Notes: generated from the sequence alone by a model not told the origin. A stretch of DNA of 7,117 nucleotides from Pirellulaceae bacterium (GCA_022448645.1 JAKVBZ010000156.1:1-7117), one strand, 5' to 3'. Counted from the first letter of the stretch, positions 1 through 6,060 are shown. Numbers and translations are program-made.

Positions 1-82
1 TAGGGCGCTGGCTGGATACCTGCCTACGGGGCGGGCATAAAGTCTCGACAAACCATCAGTCAGAACATTGATCGTGCCATAG

Positions 83-111
83 TTGACGGTTCAGCCAGTC
101 ACTTCTATATT
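83..111 (+). promoter_or_regulatory. sigma-70-type promoter for the PurC-like gene
   Basis: A -35 box TTGACG (83-88) and a -10 box TATATT (106-111) are separated by exactly 17 bases; each differs from the sigma-70 consensus at one position. The predicted start of transcription near 118 leaves a leader of about 70 bases before the ATG at 187. No other gene start lies nearby, so the assignment to the PurC-like gene is straightforward. It rests on sequence match alone. Confidence 0.55.
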
Positions 112-173
112 TCAAGTTCGCTCGAAATAAAAGAGCTTTGAGAGACTTTCAGATTGCATTTTGCCATCCCTTT

Positions 174-177
174 GGAG
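174..177 (+). promoter_or_regulatory. ribosome binding site of the PurC-like gene
   Basis: GGAG lies 9 bases upstream of ATG 187. It decides the start, because the in-frame TTG at 154 has no comparable site ahead of it. Confidence 0.6.
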
Positions 178-186
178 AATCCACAT

Positions 187-1239
187 ATGCAAACCAGCAA
201 TGAAATCAAAGAACTTGTCAGTGATTATGGAACGCGTGTGAATGAAGGCAGGACTATCAAGCAGATCATTGCTGACAATGAAATTCACAAGCTTACGGGC
301 GCCACAGTGTTGGAGGGAAAAGTATCAGATTCCGTTTTTGGCGACAGTCTAAAAACAAAGGACGGTGTTCCTATACGTTTAATGTTTCGTGGAAACCGTA
401 TTTCTACGCACGATGTCAACCGAGGCGCCATTCCTTTCAAGGATCAGGTTTTAGCCCAAAACCATGACCACATGCTCAATCTTGTGGAAGATATCCTGGG
501 GTCATCACAATTTGAGGTTGAGGGGTTGCTCCCATCTTCAACGGTCATTCCGGCAGAAAATCTAAATTTGCTCATGATTGAAAATGTACTGCGCATGTAC
601 ATGGCTCAAAGCTCGACATCCACTTCCTTGTTTCAACATTGGCTGAAAGCAAAAGAGGAGGGGCTGTCCGAATTGGAATATGCCGGGCATAAAATTGATG
701 TCAGTTCACTCAGCCCGAATGGCAAGCTCCCCTATCTAATGGACACTCCTTCAACCAAGGAGAAAGTTGACCGAACCATCGACCCGGCCTTTTTAATTGA
801 GAATGGAATTTGTACTGTGGACCAGTACCATCATCTTCGCAACGCATCGATCATGGCGTTTGGTATCGTGTCACAATACCTGCGTGAAAAAGGGATGGTG
901 TTGGTCGACACTAAGACAGAGCACGGTATCAACGCCGCTAACCAAATCGTTGCGGCGGATGAACTTTACACGATGGATTCGTCCCGCTTTTGGAAACTGA
1001 CTGATGATGGCTCGGTGTTGGAACGAGACGGCAAGCCGGTTTCCTTTTCAAAAGAATTTGCTCGTGGCATGGTCAAAGATACCGACATGCAGTTTTCAAC
1101 CGAGCAAAGCAATGAAATTGCCGTTCGCTATATCGCTGGTTTGCAGCATTTGACGGGCAAAGCTTTCGAACCGGACCTGCGTCCACGTGATCAGCGTATC
1201 ATCGAGTCGACGAACTTGATTTTGGAATCTTTGACTTAG
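187..1239 (+). CDS. divergent SAICAR synthetase (phosphoribosylaminoimidazole-succinocarboxamide synthase) family protein, PurC-like
   Basis: A 350-residue cytoplasmic protein with the SAICAR synthetase fold order. Canonical members join CAIR and aspartate using ATP in purine synthesis. Visible family landmarks are GKVSDS (44-49; usual GKVRDxY of the ATP site), GNRISTHDV (69-77; usual TDRISAFD), IPFKDQVL (82-89; usual IPxKGxVL), ENVLRMYMAQSS (132-143), TPSTKEKVD (187-195), LVDTKTEHG (239-247; usual LADTKFEFG), DELYTMDSSRFW (258-269; usual DEVLTPDSSRFW), SFSKEFAR (286-293) and a C-terminal YIAGLQHLTGKAFE (315-328). I chose ATG 187 over an upstream TTG at 154 because GGAG at 174-177 sits 9 bases before it. 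Several normally invariant residues are changed, including GS in RxxxxGS and the FEF of the second signature. It may therefore be a paralogue with an altered substrate rather than the housekeeping PurC. It is longer than E. coli PurC (237 residues) and nearer to the long-form enzymes. No purine gene is adjacent. Family membership is secure; the exact reaction is not. Confidence 0.83.
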   Translation: MQTSNEIKELVSDYGTRVNEGRTIKQIIADNEIHKLTGATVLEGKVSDSVFGDSLKTKDGVPIRLMFRGNRISTHDVNRGAIPFKDQVLAQNHDHMLNLVEDILGSSQFEVEGLLPSSTVIPAENLNLLMIENVLRMYMAQSSTSTSLFQHWLKAKEEGLSELEYAGHKIDVSSLSPNGKLPYLMDTPSTKEKVDRTIDPAFLIENGICTVDQYHHLRNASIMAFGIVSQYLREKGMVLVDTKTEHGINAANQIVAADELYTMDSSRFWKLTDDGSVLERDGKPVSFSKEFARGMVKDTDMQFSTEQSNEIAVRYIAGLQHLTGKAFEPDLRPRDQRIIESTNLILESLT

Positions 1240-1386
1240 CCGCATTTGAGGGCAAGCAAAGCTTCTACGGGAGAGCGGTTACATTCCCAGTTTCCCATCC
1301 CTTCTTTCAGAGTTAGTTTCTTTGGTTTCCCCAACGAAACATCGGAATTGCGCCTTTTCGCAGATTTCCGTTTGATGATTTGACCT

Positions 1387-1739
1387 TTACGGTTGATTCT
1401 TCTTTTCATAAGTGCGCAAAGCATCGATTTCGTCTTCGACCTTGTAAATGATATCTGCGATGCGATCCATGGTTTTCGCATTGGTTTGTAGAAACGAAAT
1501 AGTAATTCCAAGGCATGTTCAAACTTGTAACAGGCACCTGGAACATCTTGACCACGGTAAATAACCTTCGAGCGACGCAGGTTCGAAAGCCATGGCGGAC
1601 GGGGTCTCCGGTAGTTTTTCCACTGCAGGCGGGCAGAGTTCGCGATGACCGCTGATAGATGGTTCGCCATCGGTAAGCCTTCGGCCTGCACGGCCTTCAA
1701 AAATGTATCCCGGTGAATACCTGCCGCCTTCGAACGAAA
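1387..1739 (-). pseudogene. C-terminal remnant of a DegT/DnrJ/EryC1/StrS-type aminotransferase
   Basis: Reading the minus strand from about 1739, one frame gives AAGIHRDTFLKAVQAEGLP. This matches the stretch in PLP-dependent sugar and amino-acid aminotransferases of the DegT family where an (R)DRFVEALRAEGIP-like segment follows the catalytic domain. The frame continues to GQDVPGACYKFEHALE. Near 1501-1515 the similarity jumps to another frame, ITISFLQTNAKTMDRIADI, and ends with KVEDEIDALRTYEKKNQP and a TAA at 1387-1389. That is the usual C-terminal helix of the family (DMDDIAxAIxKV). The part with the PLP lysine is absent. The piece is therefore 5'-truncated and carries at least one frameshift. 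The middle section, about 1560-1660, reads poorly in every frame. Assigned by eye; moderate confidence. Confidence 0.55.
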
Positions 1740-1803
1740 ATTCATCGTCCCCATGTAATGCGATGGGTTTCCATACTTGCTGTGTTGGGGCCAGGACAGG
1801 TAT

Positions 1804-1974
1804 TTCGAATTGGGCTATCATGCCGTAGAAGATCGTGTCCACATCCACGATTTGCACGCGACCATCCTGCACTGTCTAGGGCTTGACCACACACGTTTGA
1901 CGTACCGGCATCAAGGCCGTGATGTTCGGCTTACCGATGTGAGTGGGAATGTTGTTCGAAAGGTGTTGGCGTGA
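1804..1974 (+). pseudogene. C-terminal remnant of a DUF1501 family protein
   Basis: The frame ending at TGA 1972-1974 encodes [28 protein letters not shown] and [15 protein letters not shown], then ends in VRKVLA. This is the characteristic C-terminus of the DUF1501 proteins that are abundant in planctomycetes and often follow a DUF1549/DUF1553 cytochrome-domain gene. Full members are around 450 residues; only about 56 are left. The frame stays open upstream to a TTG at 1777 and a stop near 1756, but those residues do not match the family, and no ribosome binding site is visible. I take the piece to be untranslated debris. The 5' part was lost at the same point where the minus-strand aminotransferase remnant begins. 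Confidence 0.7.
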
Positions 1975-2003
1975 CACATTCACTGTACGGTCTCAAGGGT
2001 GCG

Positions 2004-2040
2004 CTCGCGCGCCGAGGTCCGACCCACCCATGCGCGCGAG
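2004..2040. repeat. 9-bp perfect inverted repeat (hairpin)
   Basis: CTCGCGCGC (2004-2012) and GCGCGCGAG (2032-2040) are exact reverse complements with a 19-base loop. The hairpin lies 30 bases past the stop of the DUF1501 remnant. No T-run follows on either strand, so it is not a classical intrinsic terminator, though it could be a transcript 3' structure or an intergenic repeat unit. Confidence 0.5.
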
Positions 2041-2053
2041 TTAATGGAGATTT

Positions 2054-2088
2054 CCACCTCGCTGTCAAATTGACAATATGAACGGTGG
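2054..2088. repeat. nested palindrome, possible operator or RNA structure
   Basis: TGTCAA-A-TTGACA (2063-2075) is a perfect 13-base palindrome. It is flanked by CCACC (2054-2058) and GGTGG (2084-2088), which also pair. The right half contains a TTGACA -35-like hexamer, but there is no convincing -10 box 17 bases beyond it and no plus-strand gene downstream. Function unknown. Confidence 0.35.
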
Positions 2089-2130
2089 TACTGCCCTAAA
2101 TCGACCGTGCATCACGAAAAGACGCCCTAG

Positions 2131-2150
2131 CTAACTCCCTCGTCAGTTAG
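2131..2150 (-). terminator. weak hairpin at the 3' end of the LamG/propeller gene
   Basis: CTAACT (2131-2136) and AGTTAG (2145-2150) form a 6-bp stem that includes the stop codon of the minus-strand gene. A TCTTTTC stretch follows about 10 bases downstream on that strand. The stem is short and the T-run is displaced, so this is only a tentative terminator. Confidence 0.22.
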
Positions 2151-3976
2151 TTGGCGGTTGACAGACGAATTGAAACGGCTTGAGTGCGGATCTCGTCATC
2201 ATGCAAAGCCCTATTGTAAAGGCGCACTTCCCGGATCTTGCCGGAGAAGTAGTCCATTTCACCAAAGCCGATCTTCAAGGGCTCGTTGTTCGAAATGTCG
2301 TAGTCGTCTGAGTGGAAGTCCGATGATTGGGCTACGAGCTTTCCATTGACATGTATCGTCAGTCGACTTTTTTCCCGTCTGACCACGAGATGATTCCAGC
2401 CCGGCCCGATATCGTCGTCATACGAAACGCACTTACCGGCCTCCATCGAGTAGACTTTGCCGCGATCCGCCGGAGCGTCGAGGACCGAGGCCGTACAACT
2501 TCCCGTGCTGGCAAACAATCGACCCTGGTAGACCGTCAGGCTTGTGAGCCTGGTCCACGCATTAAATTGCTCGCGTGTCGCCTTAAGTGGCGGGCCAGGA
2601 GTCCACCCATCGGGAGAGTAGAACTTGCGAATAGACGTCCACTCACCTTCGCCGTCGTAACGCGTCACTTCCGCCCTGGGGAGTGCACCGCCATAAAGTT
2701 TTCCGTTGTAAACGGTCAAGGCGTTGACTTCGGTCCCATCTCCCATGTGACCGTGATCTTCCCAGTCGGTGCCGCCCTTATACATGACCGCACGTGCTTC
2801 CGGCCACATTCCCGCAAAAAGCTCTCCTCGGTAAACTTCCAAGCTGTGTACTTGCAGTGCCCACAGCAATTCCTTTGGAGTAGCGCCAAGCGGCGTCCCC
2901 GCATATTCCCACTTTTTTCCGTCGAAGGAATAAACGGTTGGGTAGCCGGCATAGAGCTTGCCGTCATGCACGGCCATGGCGTGTGCGTAAAGGCTCTTCT
3001 TCCGATCCGACGTGAATTCTCCGGAGACTTCCCACTTTGTACCACCCTCGTACACATAGACCTTATACGGTCTCCCGCTCCATGTCTTTTCACCCGGAAG
3101 AAGGTACCCTCGATCTCCTCCGACATACAGCTTTCCTTGATAGGAAGCGATGCAGTTAATGCGCAGGCAAGTGCCGGGCTGCCCGCAGTCTTTCCATTGC
3201 GTTCCACCTTCATAGCGATAGACACGGCACAGATCGTAATCGCCCGAATGGATGCGGGTCCAATCGTACGTCGTCGTGGCTGCGTACAAGTCTCCTTGAT
3301 GGACGATCATCGACATCACGCCGGTCGTCTGGCCGTTGCCGACCCGGCCACAATCGGCCCACTTTTGTCCACCCTCGTAACGGAAAACATGGCACCAGTC
3401 CTTTTCTTCCTGCGCGTCGACGGTGCTGGCGTACAGGTGGCCTCGAAAAACGGTCAACGAGTTACTGACGTAGTTGCTCGTTTCGTTGGGACTGCCACAG
3501 TCTTGCCAATCGCTTTGTCGGCCGTTGTCAATTCCGAAGTAGACGTGTCGGTCGTCGCCGGCGGATTGATAGCCACCGGAACTGGACTTGAGATTCAGGG
3601 TAAAGCCCTTTCTCAGCGTTGGATCGTACTTGCTGACGATATCTCCCAGCACGTCGTTGATGTCTTGCTCTGTGTAGACCCAGGCGCAGATCGAGAAATC
3701 CATTTTCCCCAGCTCGAGCGAGTCGCTAGCGGGTACTTCGATATATGCGCCGCGGCCATTGAAACTACCGGTCTTGAGGTCCACCCCGTGATTCACACCG
3801 TGGTTCCCGTTGCCCGAGTGGTCGCGACAGTCGCCGATCAGCTTCCAACAGCCAAGCAAACCCCGTTCGGCAGAGCCTTGGTTGTCGGATTGATCCTCCG
3901 CGCCCCACACGCTCTTGGAAAAACAACAGCCAAGGCTCAGCAGCAAAGTAACGGCGACGATTGTCTGCAGTCTCAT
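2147..3976 (-). CDS. secreted LamG-domain protein with an inserted seven-repeat propeller-like region
   Basis: A 609-residue exported protein. The start is ATG 3974-3976, preceded by AAGGAAA about 8 bases upstream. Residues 1-26 form a signal peptide: basic start, a VAVTLLLSLG core and likely cleavage near VWGA. Cys17 and Cys18 make a lipoprotein possible, but the lipobox is poor. Residues 42-150 match the first half of a LamG/concanavalin-A-like lectin domain (DHSGNGNHG, GRGAYIEVP, FSICAWV, then YFGID). Residues 155-515 hold seven repeats of about 50 residues with the pattern W-x-[DVY]-x-G, then SLTVYxGxLYAG, then V-x-x-YEGG. Residues 525-595 restore the second half of LamG (GWNHLVV, LTIHVNGKLVA, LKIGFG, GKIREVRLYNRAL). 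The repeats resemble a kelch- or PQQ-like beta-propeller set into a LamG loop. LamG domains usually bind sugars or proteins. No catalytic residues are evident. It is probably an extracellular binding protein, with unknown ligand. No operon partner is visible. Confidence 0.85.
   Translation of the reverse strand: MRLQTIVAVTLLLSLGCCFSKSVWGAEDQSDNQGSAERGLLGCWKLIGDCRDHSGNGNHGVNHGVDLKTGSFNGRGAYIEVPASDSLELGKMDFSICAWVYTEQDINDVLGDIVSKYDPTLRKGFTLNLKSSSGGYQSAGDDRHVYFGIDNGRQSDWQDCGSPNETSNYVSNSLTVFRGHLYASTVDAQEEKDWCHVFRYEGGQKWADCGRVGNGQTTGVMSMIVHQGDLYAATTTYDWTRIHSGDYDLCRVYRYEGGTQWKDCGQPGTCLRINCIASYQGKLYVGGDRGYLLPGEKTWSGRPYKVYVYEGGTKWEVSGEFTSDRKKSLYAHAMAVHDGKLYAGYPTVYSFDGKKWEYAGTPLGATPKELLWALQVHSLEVYRGELFAGMWPEARAVMYKGGTDWEDHGHMGDGTEVNALTVYNGKLYGGALPRAEVTRYDGEGEWTSIRKFYSPDGWTPGPPLKATREQFNAWTRLTSLTVYQGRLFASTGSCTASVLDAPADRGKVYSMEAGKCVSYDDDIGPGWNHLVVRREKSRLTIHVNGKLVAQSSDFHSDDYDISNNEPLKIGFGEMDYFSGKIREVRLYNRALHDDEIRTQAVSIRLSTAN
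2432..3508 (-). repeat. seven degenerate protein repeats (propeller-like) inside the LamG protein
   Basis: The blade-opening tryptophans are residues 157, 206, 261, 315, 356, 405 and 446. The core strands are SLTVFRGHLYAS (173-184), SMIVHQGDLYAA (222-233), CIASYQGKLYVG (275-286), AMAVHDGKLYAG (333-344), SLEVYRGELFAG (378-389), ALTVYNGKLYGG (419-430) and SLTVYQGRLFAS (479-490). Several units end in VYRYEGGT-like strands. Spacing runs from 41 to about 70 residues. Divergence between units is high, so this is old protein-level duplication rather than recent DNA repeats. Confidence 0.75.
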
Positions 3977-4587
3977 CGATGAAGTTTCCTTGATAACAGT
4001 TTTTCCAGCCCGATGGGATCCAAAGTAAGGTGAGCCTGGATGCCCTCGTACACGACACCCACGTGCCGTGGGCCGGCGCGACTGAGTTTCGGATATCCCG
4101 CACCACGTCCAACAACAGATGGGCCCGGTGCGGGCATCGTCAAAGCTGATCTGAATCGTATGATGATCGCGAATTTTCTGCGAGTGGGTCTTCGCAAATA
4201 ACAAAACGTGACGTTGCTGACCACCATCCGCGTAGTCGAACCGGTACGTGCTGCCCAGAGAGTCCCAAACGGAGCATCGAGGTGTCGAATCCCGTTTTGT
4301 GAAATTCACTCATGAATCTAATGGGGTTTGGCACATTTTCGGTCGAGATCTCCCACGGCCAAAATCTGACGCAGGCTGTGCATGATAACGGCGACTGCGA
4401 TAGACCAGCGCAATAAGAAACTCTGCATAAGTCGTTATGTCACAATCCGGGGCATTTGCAGGCTTTGAAAAAAGCTCCCTCGGTAGGGGAAGAGCGCAAC
4501 GAGTTCTTTGTGTTTGGTGATTAATGGGTAGGGTGTTTTATCTTCAACCAACAATTGAACCTAGTTTGGTGCACGGCTTGCGGTAGT
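3977..4587. other. gene-free stretch upstream of the LamG/propeller gene
   Basis: About 610 bases without a gene I can support. On the minus strand the LamG frame stays open, without a stop, up to an ATG at 4309. This adds 111 codons whose residues (rich in R, C, W and H) do not look like a protein domain and which precede a clear signal peptide with its own ribosome binding site. I treat them as untranslated or as old coding debris. Short open frames occur at 4312-4416 (+, 34 codons) and 4435-4560 (-, about 41 codons, containing DKTPYPLITKHKELVALFPY). None has a good start site or a family match I recognise. No convincing promoter or tRNA was seen. Confidence 0.4.
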
Positions 4588-4860
4588 TCACTCACAATAC
4601 GGAGCTGTGACTTCTCTTTTTCCCCCGGTTTGCTTATTAGTTATTTTGTCTTCTCTGTTTTTCTCTACGGAACATCGAGCCCCGATCCGACATTTCGGTA
4701 AAGCCTTCTTAAGCTCGGCAACGCCCGCGTCAGTGACTAGGGTGCCTTGGAGGCCGAGATGCTCCAGCTTAGTCAGCCCTTTGAGATGCGTCAGCCCGCG
4801 GGCCAAGTCATTGTTGTCATCGGTGACCAACCATACCGTGTCAAGGACGCTAATTAGGGA
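4588..4860 (-). pseudogene. C-terminal remnant of a planctomycete-type leucine-rich repeat protein
   Basis: The minus-strand frame gives VWLVTDDNNDLARGLTHLKG, then LEHLGLQGTLVTDAGVAEL and KKALPKCRI. This is a final repeat and C-terminal cap typical of planctomycete LRR proteins, which usually stop soon after an ALPxCxI-like ending. Here the frame runs on for about 31 unrelated residues to a TGA at 4588-4590. Upstream, only one and a half repeats are recognisable before the similarity fades near 4860. There is no start codon with a ribosome binding site; the nearest TTG is at 4830. The N-terminal repeats and any signal peptide are missing. I call it a broken gene that has also lost or read past its original stop. 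Confidence 0.62.
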
Positions 4861-4897
4861 ATGGTTGGTCGGACAAGTCCCTACATTCCAGAGTTTT

Positions 4898-4920
4898 TTC
4901 CAACTGGAAAACAGTTGGGA
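4898..4920. terminator. hairpin just past the 87-residue gene
   Basis: CCAACTG (4900-4906) and CAGTTGG (4912-4918) form a perfect 7-bp stem with a GAAAA loop, extendable by a wobble and one more pair. It lies about 20 bases after the stop of the minus-strand gene at 4938, where a terminator would be expected. On that strand it is followed by A residues rather than T residues, so it is at best a non-canonical terminator or a transcript-protecting structure. Confidence 0.35.
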
Positions 4921-4937
4921 TTCCTGTGTACTGTTGC

Positions 4938-5201
4938 TTACGATTCAACGAGTGAATAAAGTCCACCGCGGTCGTGTTTGAGTTTTCCCTGTTTTGCCAG
5001 TTCCTGCCAGACGGTTTTGGGAAACTGATTGGGGGGAGTGATGGCAACGATGCCAGATTTTTGACCAGAGGAGGTGGCACCGTAGCCCATGCCAGATTCG
5101 TCATCCAAGCGAGTCAACTTGAGGCGTTTACGAAATGCTTTCATGGCTAATCGGAGCTCTTCTTTTGACGGGGGTTCGGGGGTGGTTTCCGAATCGACCA
5201 T
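4938..5201 (-). CDS. small conserved planctomycete protein of unknown function
   Basis: An 87-residue protein without a signal peptide or membrane segment, so probably cytoplasmic. The start is ATG 5199-5201, with AAAAGGAA at 5208-5215 as a strong ribosome binding site 6 bases upstream. An acidic, proline-rich start (DSETTPEPPSKEEL) leads to a basic helix KAFRKRLKLTRLDDESGMG at about residues 20-40. A glycine/serine turn follows, then KSGIVAITPPNQFPKTVW (about 49-66) and a C-terminal EL-KQGKL-GGLYSLVE. The pattern RLKLTRLDxESxxG...SGIxxIxPPxxxPxxVWxxLxxxGKL...GLY is one I associate with short hypothetical proteins of Planctomycetota, usually of this length. I know of no function. It stands alone between an LRR remnant and a spacer, and looks intact among damaged neighbours. 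The size and the mixed basic/aromatic C-terminus would suit a nucleic-acid or protein binding role, but that is speculation. Confidence 0.75.
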   Translation of the reverse strand: MVDSETTPEPPSKEELRLAMKAFRKRLKLTRLDDESGMGYGATSSGQKSGIVAITPPNQFPKTVWQELAKQGKLKHDRGGLYSLVES

Positions 5202-5207
5202 GATCTA

Positions 5208-5215
5208 TTCCTTTT
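5208..5215 (-). promoter_or_regulatory. ribosome binding site of the 87-residue gene
   Basis: AAAAGGAA on the minus strand ends 6 bases before the ATG at 5201. It supports this start and the view that the gene is intact. Confidence 0.55.
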
Positions 5216-5296
5216 GGGTTGCTGGCTGCGAGAATGAATGCTTGCGGTGATGGATTGCCTTTTGCGGCGTGGATCAACGAGTCTACGGCCGTCAAC

Positions 5297-5328
5297 GTGA
5301 GTTGTCATTGCCGTGAGTTGATATTGCC
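5297..5328. repeat. tandem pair of 16-bp repeats
   Basis: GTGAGTTGTCATTGCC (5297-5312) is followed directly by GTGAGTTGATATTGCC (5313-5328); 14 of 16 bases agree. The pair is centred about 110 bases upstream of the minus-strand start at 5201, a plausible position for a regulator binding site. It could also be a chance or slippage duplication. Confidence 0.5.
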
Positions 5329-5745
5329 GACGGGGATTCATTTTAATTTCCCGATCCTCGTTTCTCTAGGCGAAACCTGATTGTTAGGTTGAGTTTTCCC
5401 ATCCTTTTTACTGATCTTTGTTTTTTATTCTCTGGTTTTCTCTTTGGAATTGGACAAGCAAAAGAAAACGACGACACTCAGCACCTTCTCAGGTTGCCAA
5501 ATGCCGCTGTCTCTATCCTCATCTCCGCAATAGGAGTGGCTTGAAGGTCTGTCAGTCACAACAAGCCGTAACAACGAAGAAGACGAACCGTTTTCCTGTA
5601 ACTATCCTGCTTTGCTCGATTGCTTCTCACAGTCGATTGGGGAATCTTGGAGGAACGTTGCAATTATCTTTTTGTGGTCATTGCTTGCCGTTGATGGAAC
5701 GTAAATATAATGCTGGAATGGCTCTGTTAACTTTGCTGTTGGTAG

Positions 5746-6060
5746 GACGAAGTTGACCATCCCGTAAGATTGGAAGCGTTTGAGAAAATGCTCAATGATC
5801 TTGAATCAGCTAAACATGCATGGCGTTGAGCCAGATGAAGAAGTGATGAAGCAGGTTAACCGGCTCTCACAAGAATTTCGCGATAAATTAGACGAAGTTG
5901 GATTGATAGAAACACAAGACAAAAGCATTTTCAATCTCGACAACTTTCTTGGCTACGTGCTGGAGAAACAAGAAGAGCGTTATAAAAGTGGGCAAATCGC
6001 TGAATCTACTTATCAAAAACTCACTTATATTCAAACTCACTTCTTAAACCACATGACCTT
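5746..6060 (+). pseudogene. N-terminal fragment of a tyrosine recombinase (phage-type integrase), frameshifted
   Basis: Two frames join end to end. The first (5746-5829) gives VDHPVRLEAFEKMLNDLESA and stops at a TGA. The second, open across that point, gives GVEPDEEVMKQVNRLSQEF, DKLDEVGLIE, then LDNFLGYVLEKQEER and STYQKLTYIQTHFLNHM, ending near 6060. The order matches planctomycete site-specific integrases: an arm region (...VERLxxA...PxDExxxW...LxxKLxxVGLI), then the SAM-like core-binding domain (LxxFLxxYixxR...TxxxYxxxxxxLxxFF). The whole catalytic domain with its R-H-R-Y residues is absent, and the start is not recognisable. One frameshift near 5820-5830 and a 3' truncation make it non-functional. 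It is the only trace of a mobile element in the window. No att sites or element ends were identified. Confidence 0.58.

Larger units (their letters stand above)
5202..5745. other. gene-free spacer between the small gene and the integrase fragment
   Basis: About 540 bases with no gene I can support. The left part should contain the promoter of the 87-residue gene and holds a 16-bp tandem repeat, but I see no clear -35/-10 pair. Between about 5390 and 5700 several plus-strand frames are open at once: one has a hydrophobic start and GIGQAKENDDTQ and stops at a TGA near 5543, and another runs TSRNNEEDEPFSCNYP to a TAA near 5704. None has a ribosome binding site or recognisable domain. This may be the eroded N-terminal part of the integrase or other debris. 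Confidence 0.35.

Noticed and set aside
4..141. A 45-codon plus-strand frame ending at TGA 139-141, with residues such as GWIPAYGAGIKS and NIDRAIVDGSASHFYI
   Set aside because: It reads smoothly and could be the 3' end of an upstream gene, but a TAG at 1-3 precedes it in frame, it contains the promoter of the PurC-like gene, and I recognise no family. Too little to call.
2327..3982. A 551-codon plus-strand open frame antisense to the LamG/propeller gene
   Set aside because: It mirrors the opposite coding strand almost exactly, has no ribosome binding site or recognisable domain, and reads as low-quality residues. The minus-strand frame has a signal peptide, domains and seven repeats.
4312..4416. 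A 34-codon plus-strand open frame starting with ATG 4312, continuing in frame past its TAA
   Set aside because: No ribosome binding site, no similarity recognised, and an in-frame stop; the length is within chance expectation.
5374..5400. AACCT...AGGTT stem followed by GAGTTTT, terminator-like on the plus strand
   Set aside because: Only 5 bp of stem and no plus-strand gene upstream that would need it.
5390..5545. A possible small plus-strand secreted peptide (hydrophobic start, then GIGQAKENDDTQ)
   Set aside because: All three plus-strand frames are open here, only a TTG could serve as start, no ribosome binding site is present, and the run of T residues alone explains the hydrophobic codons.
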